Origin: Acorus gramineus
Lineage: Eukaryota > Streptophyta > Magnoliopsida > Acorales > Acoraceae
Direction: 5' to 3'
Assembly (NCBI GenBank): GCA_030737835.1
Contig: CM060849.1
Location: 15,295,216 to 15,359,215, forward strand
Length of the DNA: 64,000 nucleotides
A program made the translations under genes and the position numbers. The notes under the pieces are model-generated. The model did not search any database and was not told where the DNA came from. It was given only the letters and a program-made list of their open reading frames with translations. Of this stretch, positions 38,001-48,290 are shown piece after piece. Each line of letters begins with the position of its first letter. The stretch's first letter is position 1.

Positions 38001-41000
38001 CATACGAGGAAAAAAACAAGATCAAGTTGTCTGCAGTGACAGGCTATAGGCATGTTTGCATAATTTTCATTTGCATTGTGAATGACTTGGCTGGTCACAC
38101 AGAATATCTGACTCTTTTTGTGGTCCCTCACATTTTGGGCAAATTTTCATGAACAGAGGATATCAAAGAATTGGAGAAAATATTACCTTGGAAGTACCAG
38201 ATATGCATGAAGCTATTGATGTAAGTGATTTGTTTACACCACAATTTAGTGTTGCTCTTTCTGGAAAATTTTATGTCTGTTAAATTAAACTTCTGTTGCC
38301 AACTCTTAGTGTCAGTTGTTTCTTGGTAGTGCTACAGGGAAGTGACACCTGGGATGTATGGAGCTCTTGGAAAAAGTTTAGAAGGGTCTAATATGTGGTA
38401 CTTATTTTGTGAGTTCTTTTTTTTATTACAAAATGTTTGCCACATATATGATTATAGCTGAATATCTTTGTTAATAAAAAAAAATGTACGCGCACGTATA
38501 TTGGCCTAATTATTGGAGTTTCAGCTGTTACATGATTTGATGATTTTATAGTAAAGTTTAAACACATTTCTATTTGAAAATCGATAAGAACTTATCCCCA
38601 TGATATGGTAAGAGACGAACAGTACAAGCTAGTGTAGTTCTCAACTTTCTGTCGGCTAAGATATGCTGCAAACATTTTAGCAAGAGAGATCACAACAAGG
38701 ATGACAAGCGTTAACAATTTATCAAACAGATCTGAGTTCTTAACAAAAGTTGACTGAACTACCATATTTGAATGGAAGGAAAGAGTGTAGGTTAAGCATG
38801 TAATATTTGAAGTTATAATATTTAAATTGTTCTGAAATCACATAAAATATTATGGACTTATTAAATTCTTCTGTACTAATTAATATGTCACCATATACAT
38901 AAAACTGATTCTGAAAAAAAAAGAAAAAGAAAAGAAACTCCTCCAAGTCTAAGGAAAAATGGATATAACTGTGCTTCATTCAACTTGTTTGAAGAAATTA
39001 TGTTTAACCAGCATCTGAACTTGTTTAATTGGAAATGCAAATTTCATTTAAATCCACTGTGAGTCAACAAAAGAAGGGCCTTTAGGTTGATCTAGCTTAG
39101 ACCTGGTTATTAGGGCGCCCTACGGTCATTTCTTGAAGCTCAACCCCTTGGAGACAAGAGGGACATAGTGTTTTACTACTGTCCGCATGGTCCCTAACCT
39201 TTTTATTTTGGGAAGCCCAACCTTTAAATAAGCAGGCCATATTGTTTTGAGGTCACAAATTTGTGTTTGTATGGGCGACACCTTGATATGCGTGTAGAGT
39301 TGTGGATCAGCACCATATCATCTGTGATGACCACTGCTTTGAACAGGATCTTATGATATTACCAATACTCAATCCCACTGTGGGACTGCTTCATGTTGTC
39401 ATTTGATCTTTGATTCTTTGGTGCCATATGCTATTCCATCACAAAGTAATATGATCCTATGATTGATACCTATTTTGAAAACTGGATCCTTGATAATGTT
39501 ACCAGTACACATGTAAAGAGTACAATTTGAAAATTCTGATACAAATTCATCCTATACAATATGTATTTTGCAGGGTTCAGACCCGCTGCCTTAATGGTTA
39601 CAAAACCAAGAGGTGTTGGGTTCGTTCCCTACTTATATACCAAAAAGAAATGTATATTTATTTGCTCTTTCACAGAGCCATGAATTTGTACATGGATAAA
39701 TATGATAATGTTGATTGCAGGCCAAGTAATCCTTCGAACTTTAAACTACTGATGGAAGAGTATCTCAGCCTCCTGATAGGTAAACTTCCCCATATTTATA
39801 ATTTATGTATCAATACTTTATTGATCAAGATACTCACTAGGTTTGATGACCTGCAGATCTTTCAAGAAGGATCATGCAAGGAATATCCATAGCACTGAGT
39901 GGATCACCAAACATGTTTGAGGGTGAACGAGCAGGAGATCCTTTCTGGGTTATGCGTATAATTGGTTATCCAGCTTTATCTGATTCTACTAATGCAATGA
40001 AGCTGGATAATGACATAGGATGGTATGCATATTGTGGATATTTCGGCTTGGCATGTTCATTGATATTTTTCTATATAATTCTGAACTCATGAGATTTATT
40101 TTTCATGTGCTATTTTTAAATGAATCCAGCGGGGCTCACACTGACTATGGTAAGACTTATTTTCCCCGAAAGATGTTATACAATAGCTTTCTGAAGGATG
40201 CTGATCATTGTTTATAGCTTTCTTTCCCATTCCCTATTATGAGCTTGTTCCTCCTCAATGAGTTTGTTCATTTTTTGTTTTACCTTCAATCACAAAAGGA
40301 CTTTTGGAATTCTTATGCAATTTCTTTTGCTCTGTTACCTTCTTGTTGGTGTGAACTTATTCCTACCAATAACTGACTTCTTTATTGTGCTATAGGTCTT
40401 CTGACACTGGTTAACCAGGATGATGATATCACTGCTCTTCAGGTATGTTTTCCCCTCTTTTTCTTTCAAGCCTCATTTTTATTGCAAATGCATAAATAAT
40501 TTCCTTCTGTAGTCTTAGAAATCACGACACATTTTACTGGATCCAGTTTCTGTCTAGTTTGATATAAAAAATCTGTTATATGTTTGTCAGATCATCCTTT
40601 TTTGGCTATAGTTATACTTTTTTTTTCCCCATATGTAACTTTGTAGGCAGTTTCTTATTTCAATCATTGTAAATTGTTTGAATTTGCAAACCATTCTGAC
40701 TAATGATTAAGATTTTATGGCATGGCTTATGTGTGTTGACTGGACATGTTTTTAGATGAATAAGCTTGTGTGTGATTTTTCTTGTGGTGCATGTTCTTTC
40801 AATGTCATGTACATAACTTGCTTCAATTTTATCTGTCTAGTCTGTGTGCATATACTATCTATATTAATCTTAGTAAAAGCAAATAAGTTTTGAAGCACTG
40901 TCTGTGTGCTTATATTATTTGCATCATCCTCACTATCATCCCACCCCAAGAAAAATAGAATCACACATTCACCCCCCAGCTTCCGTCAACATGTACCCGT

Positions 41001-41579
41001 TCAAACGCGTGCCTGTATTTTTTTGTCTTAGGATTGCTTGATTTTTTCTTACTGGGGCAGACATCGTAATGCTAGATAGCACTGTCTTTGGGATGCTTTA
41101 CAGGTGAGAAATCGATCTGGTGAATGGATATCTGCAGTGCCCATCCCTGGCACTTTTGTTTGCAACATAGGTGACATGTTGAAGGTATTTGTCTATTTGA
41201 TACTTTCCAATCTAAGTACATGGTCAAACACCTTTGTTTTCTCCAAATGCGTGAAGTTTTGGCCTCATTAATTAGATGAAATGCAGATCTTGTCGAATGG
41301 ATTATACGAATCAACTTTGCACAGGGTTATTAACAGCTCTCCAAAATATCGGGTTTCTGTTGCCTTCTTCTTGGAGGTAATTTATTCCTCATCTCTGTTT
41401 TAACTTCTCGATCAAACCCCTCAATTTCCCCGCCATTTTATTGTGTGCAGCCAAATTTTGATGCTGCTATTGAGCCCTTGGAATGTTGCATTCAACACAC
41501 GGGTGGGATCGCAAAGCTTGAAAGGGCAGTTTACGGGGAGCATTTAGTCGGTAAGGTTCTCACTAACTTCATAATGTGA
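35052..41579 (+). CDS. 2-oxoglutarate/Fe(II)-dependent dioxygenase, At3g50210-type
   Basis: Twelve exons (35052-35085, 36058-36173, 37931-38049, 38157-38220, 38330-38397, 39721-39779, 39857-40022, 40130-40149, 40396-40442, 41104-41184, 41287-41376, 41451-41579) join in frame to 330 aa, the usual family length. The DIOX_N region opens with IPIIDISPLL (8-17). The catalytic double-stranded beta-helix has His212 and Asp214 (AHTDYG), His270 (TLHRVINS) as the third iron ligand, and Arg280-x-Ser282 for 2-oxoglutarate. The substrate is unknown; the group is separate from flavonoid and gibberellin oxidases. It probably acts in the cytosol, as no signal is present. Exon 8 is only 20 nt and encodes the HxD iron-binding motif. 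The intron after exon 3 starts with GC rather than GT; all others are GT-AG. Introns 2 and 5 are large and contain SINE-like insertions. Confidence 0.94.
35685..35845 (+). mobile_element. tRNA-related SINE in dioxygenase intron 1
   Basis: A tRNA-like head (GGTTAGAGCAATGGG as A-box side, GGTCTCGAGTTTGAATCC as B-box side) is followed by a short body ending GGTTTCTTGTCAC and an A-run, as in plant p-SINE-type elements. No clear target duplication was found. Confidence 0.5.
39572..39650 (+). mobile_element. Short tRNA-like SINE fragment in dioxygenase intron 5
   Basis: CCTTAATGGTTACAAAACCAAGAGGTGTTGGGTTCGTTCCC resembles the A- and B-box halves of a tRNA-derived SINE head, closed by an AAAAAG tail. 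It is too short and unfolded to be a tRNA gene. Confidence 0.35.
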
Positions 41580-41812
41580 GGTACTCAAGCCACTACTGCC
41601 CTTGACTGTGTTACATTCATGTAGTGTTGTACTGTACAGGGAATAAATTATGGTGCCATGTAATCCCTGCCATGATAACTAGTGTGGAATAATTAGAGCA
41701 GAATAGATCTATTTATCTTTGGATTGCATGTGGGACAATTATGGTATTTCAGCTTGTTCGTATGGAGATGGTACCCAATGTTAGTCCCTCACTGAAACTG
41801 ATGAGACTTGTG

Positions 41813-42285
41813 TCTAAGCCTGTCAATCGGACGGATACGGATCAGATATGCTACTTTTCATATCCTCGGATTCGGATACGGATATTAATTTTTGGATTCG
41901 GACCGCTTCGGATACGGATCGAATACGGATAGTTTTTGGATAATTGACATTTTTAAATATTGACATTAATTTAGATAATCAAATGATATTTTAAAGAGAT
42001 GTCAAAATTAAAATTGAGATTTTTTAGGCTTATTCTCTTTTTTAGATATTATACATTGAAAATTTAATAGTATTATATAATATTATCATTGTGTTTAATC
42101 ATACAAGATAATATAATTCAAATATATATATTTTTATAATATATGTCGGATGCATATATTTTTTAGATTGGATAGACTGATATCCATATCCGCACTCCGA
42201 ATATCTGAATATCGGATATTTTTTATTTTTCGGATACGGATTTAGATCGGATTCGGATTTTTTTTTTGGATAATTGACAGGTTTA
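41813..42285. mobile_element. TIR element rich in GGATACGGAT words, copy 1
   Basis: The left end AAGCCTGTCAATCGGAC and right end TTGACAGGTTTA are inverted. Both sides are full of CGGATACGGAT/TATCCGAAT-type subterminal words. The central part (GATAATCAAATGATATT, CATACAAGATAATA) recurs at 60520-60885. There is no transposase. The element starts about 230 bp after the dioxygenase stop codon. Confidence 0.62.
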
Positions 42286-43300
42286 CTTGTATCCAGTGGT
42301 GGCTTCAAGAATTTTTATAAATGGGGTCATTTAAAAAAATATCCAATGCATATAACCTTCCGAAAGTTGGCGTATATCTATTATCTCTCATTATTTTATT
42401 AAATATTCATATAACCCTTGAATTATTGTGTTATATGTATTTATCCCTTTGTTGTTACTCTGATTAACCACTGCGGTGGTTAATTTATTTAAATTGTGAA
42501 AAATTCAAATTATCCTCCACTCAAAATATAAACCTATATCTAAAATCCCTGAATTGGCCTCTCTCTGCCTCTCTCATTCGTAATCTAATCCTAATCTCTC
42601 AAACATTGTTGGCTCTCCCAAACAGTGCCGCCTCCCCGAACACCCTCCGCCACTCTCTACCTCTCTCACTGTTCCTCTCTCCGTCTCTTTCCACCTCTCT
42701 TTTTCAGAGAACTGCTCTCCCCGCCTTTGCATTTTTTTGTGAAATTAGAGATCAAAAAAAGATCGTTGGGGAAGAAAAAAGAATCAAGTGGGTCCTTTTA
42801 TATTTTTTTTTGTACAAAGTAGGGTTATATGAATATATAAAATAAGAAAGTGAGTCATTTTGAATTTTTTAAATAAATTAAAGGGTTATTTGGATATTTG
42901 AATGGACTTCATATAACAATCTCTCTCATGAAGGTCATTTTGATAATATATTTGGATCTTTTTAAATTTTTTAAACAAATCAAGGGGTTACATGAATATT
43001 GACAGAATATTTTTAACACATTCTTTGTTTTTTTAACGGAAAGTTAATAAAAAAGACTAGTTGTTATTATTTTATTGAAAAATGTGGTTTATAATCATTT
43101 ATATATATTATACATAATATAATACTCAATATAAATTTTTGGAGAGGGGATATAATAATATCTAAATCCGTTCAGATGTAACATGTGATATCCGAATCCG
43201 TACTGGAATATGAAAATTTAGATAAATTATTTGAATCTTTGGATATGAGTTAGGTTTGTTTTTTTTATAATCTGATTGACATGCTTAGGGAGGGTGTACT
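42286..43300. other. Mixed repeat-derived DNA
   Basis: A GTGGTGGCTTCAAGAATTTTTATAAATGGGG start looks like the end of another element. Words such as GGGTTATTTGGATA near 42880 recall the 1795-2287 element. 42600-42730 is a C/T-rich, exon-like patch with chance frames and no domain. The final part (TAATCTGATTGACATGCTTAGG near 43275) again resembles the GTCAATC end of the preceding family. Confidence 0.35.
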
Positions 43301-43631
43301 GTGTACATCAGCCATTGAAACATACATGTGATTAGATAAACAGTCACTCTCTTGATAGGAACCACTTGTGCTGTGTGTGCATGTGTACGATGATATCATC
43401 GATGATAGGAAATCTTAAAGACTCCAATTAAAACTGTGATTGAAATTTCAACGGATGAAAACGAGTGGATGAAAAGTATGTGAACCGTTTCAGGGACTGA
43501 TGATGGTCTGTCTACTAACCTTTCCTTTTCATTTACCCATATATATATATATACACACACATATATTGAAGTTAATCCATACTTCTCTGGTCACTGTCTT
43601 TTAATATCTACTTGTTCTCAAAGTGGGGATT

Positions 43632-43807
43632 AATAGGTTCGCATGGAAAGCTATGGCACCCACTTATGGGGAGACCACTTGTGAAGATGGAGACGACCAT
43701 GCTTGGTTGGACTCTTGGAAATAGGTTCGCATGGAAAGCTATGGCACCCACTTTTGGGGAGACCACTTGTGAAGATGGAGACGATCATGCTTGGTTGGCC
43801 TCTTGGA
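43632..43807 (+). repeat. Two tandem copies of an 88-bp unit
   Basis: Units start AATAGGTTCGCATGGAAAGC at 43632 and 43720 and differ at about three positions. The unit is less AT-rich than its surroundings and is open in a frame reading GETTCEDGDDHAWL, suggesting it derives from coding or transposon sequence I cannot name. Confidence 0.8.
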
Positions 43808-44097
43808 AAATACTCTCTCCCCCTATTAGAATTTTGAGGCACACGTTTTATCTAGTTCCGTCTATTTGTTATTTGTTTGAGCGTTCATGCATGCAGACAC
43901 TTCTACAGATGTCACGTAATCTATCTCGGTATGTAAAATATCTAATAGAGTATATAATCTATCACGTTAGTATACAAAAAACATAAAAATGTGTACATTT
44001 ATTTTATGAGACAAATATATATTTTTAAAAAGTTTAAAATGTGATCCATCCATAAAAGTTACTACATGAGTAAATGTACCATTTTTGTTGGTCCCAA

Positions 44098-44503
44098 TCT
44101 TGTTTGGTATTGGTGGGATTAGGGGATAGACTGGATAAACAGTCAGAGAGTAAATTACTATCTCGATATTGATAAATATGGTTAATGATTGACATATTTT
44201 ATAACATTAACTCCTAAAATAGGATAGCTTACCTTGCCTTAGGATGTAAATGAGTCTATAGATCCTGTATTGGCTAGTCTGATCATTTTGGTAGGCCTAT
44301 GTTTCGCAATATCCAGCTAAGCTCAACATAAACAAAATGTGTCCAAACTTCATCAAAAGTTGAACCTAATGAAAATAGCACATGACAGTCGTACAAGTGA
44401 AGTTTTAAAAATCTCCCAACATTGGCAAATAAACGAGTACAAACACGAATAATATTGAACAATTAGGGATAAACATAATTCTGGATTAAACAACACCCAA
44501 CAA
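44098..44503. mobile_element. MITE-like element
   Basis: The left end TTGTTTGGTATTGGTGGGATTAGGG and right end ATTCTGGATTAAACAACACCCAACAA are imperfect inverted repeats. The interior is AT-rich without coding capacity. Confidence 0.4.
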
Positions 44504-44841
44504 TTGTTGATAATCAACAACAACTAATCTATCTCATGCACTGTAAAGTGCACGAGGAGATCTTAAAAGTTATAAATAAAAACAAAAAATAAATAGTCCC
44601 ACTTCGAGGAACGTCCAACAAAAGTCTCTCCACATATTCCCTTCAAAGACCCTTATTGGGACCCCCAACCCCCAATTGTCCTCTCCAAAATCCCAATCCA
44701 ACCAAAGCACATCACATGCACACCATTCCCCTTTCATTTCCCATCCCATCCTTTTTTTTTATTATTATTATGATTCATCAACAACATTCAAAGAAGCTAA
44801 AACAACACTTAAAAACAAACACCCACAATCTCATACAGCAT

Positions 44842-46459
44842 TCAAAGCTGTCGGTGGTTGTTATGCTTGTTCAAAGTCGAATACGCGGGCGAATAATCTG
44901 GTGCAGCCACCGTAGTCTTCGCCGCCGCAGGGAGCTCCCTTGCGGCGGCGGCGTATCCGTGCAACTTGCACGGCGGGTACAATTGGTAAGGTTTGGGCTC
45001 GCAGTACTTGGGCTTGGACAGGAACGCGTGACACTCCAACGCGGACCTCTGTTTCGGGAAACCAGGGATGCAATTCTTGTCAATGTTAAGTATAGTCCCG
45101 ACGAGGGACTCGCAGACCGGACCGATTTCGGTGAAGTAGTTGTTGGAGAGGGAGAGATTTCTCAGGCTTCCAAGATCGCACACCTCCTCGGGGACCTTCC
45201 CGTAGAGGAAGTTCCCCGCGAGGTTGAGCTGTTGGATGCTGGTGAGACAGCCGAAGGAGCTGGGGATCGGGCCGGTGATGAGGTTGAAGCCGGCGTCGAA
45301 GACCGTGGCCTTACTTAGGTAGCCGATCTCGTAGGGGAGGCAGCCGGAGAGCTGGTTGTTGAGGAAGAGGACCTCGAGGAGGGTATTGGAGGTGTTCTTG
45401 ATGCTGGAGGGGATCGGGCCGGTGAAGTGGTTGTTGGCCAGGGTGAGGTAGGCGGCCGGGGTGGCGCCGAGGGCGTAGGGGATGTTGTAGTAGAAGCCGT
45501 TGTTGTTTATGAAGAGGACGTCGAGGGGGAGCGTGAAGACCTGCAATACGGATACAGATATGAAACTAAAAGAGAACCATTCTCTATTCTTATGATCATT
45601 CCTAGACATCTTATGTGAAATTTTCTTCGTTTCTCGTTCCCACATGAACCATTGGAATTGGATCACTAGATGAGGAACTAATGATACACATATATATAAC
45701 CTCTAAAGGGGTAATTCTATAAAATTACCCCTTTAGATCATCATAAATGTGCGGTTTAAATGTTAAGATTCTTAAACTCTCACATTTCTAGTATAAACTA
45801 AGTACAATATCTCTGCCAACACGTCAAGAGGTGGTAACGTTCCCTACCTGCGGAGGCACAGAGCCGCAGAATTGGTTGAAACGGAGGTCGAGGAAGACGG
45901 GGTCTTGTATCTGCAGAACCGTCATGGGGAAGTTGCCTTTGAAACGGTTATTACTGAGGTCAAGCTCATAGAGGTACTGGAGCTTGGAGACGTCGGGGAC
46001 GGTGCCGGAGAAGTTGTTGGAGTTGGCGTGGAAGAGGGCGAGGTCGGGGAACTTGTCGAGGAAGCCGTTGAGGGTTGGGGCGCAGAGGCCGTAGCCATTG
46101 AAATCAATGGAGGCGATGGTGGTGGTCTTGTTGTCTTTAGGTGGTCTGCCGCAGTAGAACCCAGTGTAATCGCAGGGGGACTTGTCGGGGCACCACGATT
46201 TGGTCACCTCCTTCTGGTCGCACGTTATGGTCCGCTTGAATTGGAGGATCACTTGGCGGAGGGCCAACAGTTTCGGGTTCAGAGGACAACTGCCTTGTTG
46301 GGGAGGGGATCCGCCGCCGCCGCCGATGTTGATGCCGCCGCCGCCGATGCCGATGCCGATGCCGCCGATGCCTATTTCGAGTGCTGTTGCGGATGGTGGG
46401 GGGGAGTTGATGAGGAGGAGGACGGATAAGAGGGCGATGAAGGGGAGAGGTTTGGACAT
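44842..46459 (-). CDS. Secreted leucine-rich-repeat protein, At4g06744 / LRR-extensin-like
   Basis: Two exons on the minus strand, 46459-45848 and 45540-44842, with a 307-bp GT-AG intron, encode 436 aa. The order is: signal peptide (about 1-26), a Gly/Ile-rich stretch (28-50), an N-terminal cysteine-bearing cap (SCPL, CDQKE, SWCPDKSPCDYTGFYCGRPP), then about ten plant-type LRRs (LxxLDLSNNRFxGxFP, LTLANNHFTGPIPSS, LFLNNQLSGCLP, LNLAGNFLYGKVPEE, LSLSNNYFTEIG), and a C-cap with Cys residues near GFPKQRSALECHAFLSKPKYC. There is no membrane segment, no kinase and only a short tail instead of a long Ser-Pro extensin domain. Family knowledge: LRR-extensin proteins sit in the cell wall and bind RALF peptides; members with short tails, such as At4g06744, are uncharacterised. 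The intron contains a perfect 15-bp hairpin. Confidence 0.9.
45702..45737. repeat. Perfect hairpin in the LRR gene intron
   Basis: TCTAAAGGGGTAATT (45702-45716) and AATTACCCCTTTAGA (45723-45737) are exact complements with a 6-nt loop. The hairpin occupies the middle of a 307-bp intron. Confidence 0.85.
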
Positions 46460-46504
46460 TGTTTGTGATTTGGGTTAGAAAAACTGAAAGAGGAGGTGAT
46501 GATT

Positions 46505-46512
46505 GATTTATA
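46505..46512 (-). promoter_or_regulatory. TATA box of the LRR gene
   Basis: TATAAATC on the minus strand lies about 45 bp upstream of the start codon. It is the best TATA match in this flank and implies a short leader. Confidence 0.5.
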
Positions 46513-46559
46513 GGTGGATCAGGGAGGAGTCACGAGTCCGGTATTAGAGGGGGGAGGAG

Positions 46560-47180
46560 AGTGTGAAAACAAATGCGACAGTTGCGCTCTCGTTGTCTGA
46601 TGTTGATGTTTTTTTTTTCTTTTTTAACTTTCTCAATGTATTTTTTCGTGACACTTTTTCTCTTCATTTACCTTTGGAAACTGTTACATCGGGTCTTTTT
46701 TATAACCACCTGAGATATATTTTAATATTTTTTTAAAATTATATGCATCATTTAAGATGTTTTTATTAGAAAATATTAAAAAATTATATATATCTTGTTA
46801 TGTTGAGTTTATAGGGCTAATAGGACTATGTTAGAGATCGTAAAAAGGATTGATGTAATATTCCTCTTTATTTGCATATAATGTTTGAAATTTAAGATAA
46901 TGATGATCTGCAAAGGGAGATGAATGGAATAGAAACAAAAATTTAAAATTCAAATAAAGCCAATGGACTCGGGTAGAAAAGATTTCTACCGAGTTCAGCC
47001 TCCAAATCTTACTCGATTACTCGCAAATTGTCATCCTCTACTCTTGTGTCAGAAGCTTCCGCTAACAGCACACCTCATTCAGCAATGCAACGCCGTGGCA
47101 GCTCCTATAGGTTAGTGTTATCCTAGAAGATAAATCGTCTATACACACGCTAGAATGATAGGTAGCATCACTTTTCTCGA
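46560..47180. other. Upstream flank of the LRR gene and LINE 3' part
   Basis: 46690-46870 looks like a copy of the dispersed AT-rich repeat seen at 34185 and 60895. 46960-47180 is less AT-rich and is probably the 3' non-coding part of the LINE fragment that follows. Confidence 0.4.
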
Positions 47181-47184
47181 CTTG

Positions 47185-48290
47185 CTATTGTCGCCCTTGT
47201 TCTTCATGCGTACATGCAGCTGTCTCCCTAAATTCCTCCATTGAGCAAAAATGGAAGCTCTTGATAGTGAGCCTACCCGTAGTGCACCATAACCATGTCA
47301 CCATCGGACAATCACAAAAGAGGTGGAAGATCGTTTCGTCTGCTCCTCCCACATAGTGCACACTCAGGGGCGGAGCTACAGCTCGGCTTGGCCGGGCTGT
47401 AGCCCCCCCCCCCCCCCCTAAATTTTTTAATAATTTTTTTTAATTAGGCTGTGATTATTCCCATCATTATTCAGCCATAATCACCCCTAATTACTACCCC
47501 TAATCATGGCTGATTATCCTCTCACACTAGTTTCTACACAGTTGATTATTGTCTTGTATAAGCTAATTAATCCGGCTATTATTTGCCCATTACACCACAC
47601 AATCATCACTTACCTTGCATTGAAGAAATGTAACTTAATTCCTATCAATCACATGGTTAAATACATATTTCTTATACAATAATACAAGATGTGTAACGAA
47701 TTCTCCCTTATTACCAATTTTATCATAGTTTTCATATTTTTTTCTACAAAAATATAGTTATAAAATTTTTAAATCTTTGTTAGAATGATTTTTTTTTTTT
47801 TAATCTTTACTAGCCTAGATATATTTAGATCAATTGTATTTTTTTCAATTATGAAATCTGTTATAACACTTCACACTAAGATGCAAGATGATTTTCTTGT
47901 AGATTCTATGATTATTTACATTGAAATTTTATTTTGCTGAAAATATTGACTCATATCGAATAAAAGATGATTTATATTCTTTAAAGGATCGTAAATACAG
48001 TTTCAATAACATATTTTTTAAAAAACTTAATCTTTTGTCTATTTTTGTATTTTTGCATATCTATGACAAAATTTACTAGAAATGAAGTAAAAACTTGTTT
48101 GGTTTATATAAAATTTAAATTGTTTATTAGATTTGGAGTTCATCTTAGCCCCTCCCAATATAAAATCCTAGTTCCGCCCTTGTGCACACTCTCTAGTCGT
48201 CCGCGCCTCCACTTTGCATGATATACCATCGTGACCCAGCATTCCTATAGCAGAAGCCATAAGAAACATTTCATTTTGAGAGGGATTCTA
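47185..48290 (-). mobile_element. LINE fragment encoding a zf-RVT (reverse-transcriptase zinc-binding) end
   Basis: With the inserted hAT element at 47365-48182 and one copy of its target duplication left out, the minus strand reads through IPLKMKCFLWLLL, KWRRGRLESVHYVGGADET, IFHLFCDCPMVTWLW to a stop at 47187-47185. This matches the carboxy-terminal zinc-binding domain of plant L1-type LINE polymerases. There is one in-frame stop after CFLWLLL, and the VLCG cysteine pair is degraded (HYVG). The upstream reverse transcriptase is absent. It is an old 5'-truncated copy. Confidence 0.7.
47365..48182. mobile_element. Non-autonomous hAT-like element with 8-bp target duplication
   Basis: The ends are CAGGGGCGGAGCTA and TAGTTCCGCCCTTG, 14-bp inverted repeats with two mismatches, starting CARGG as in hAT elements. 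The exact 8-bp direct repeat TGCACACT flanks it at 47357-47364 and 48183-48190. The 818-bp interior is AT-rich with a long C-run (47403-47418) and no transposase. It split a LINE fragment. Confidence 0.82.

Noticed and set aside
44656-45318. 220-codon plus-strand frame
   Set aside because: Antisense of LRR exon 2; the minus strand encodes clear LRRs.
45872-46429. 185-codon plus-strand frame
   Set aside because: Antisense of LRR exon 1.
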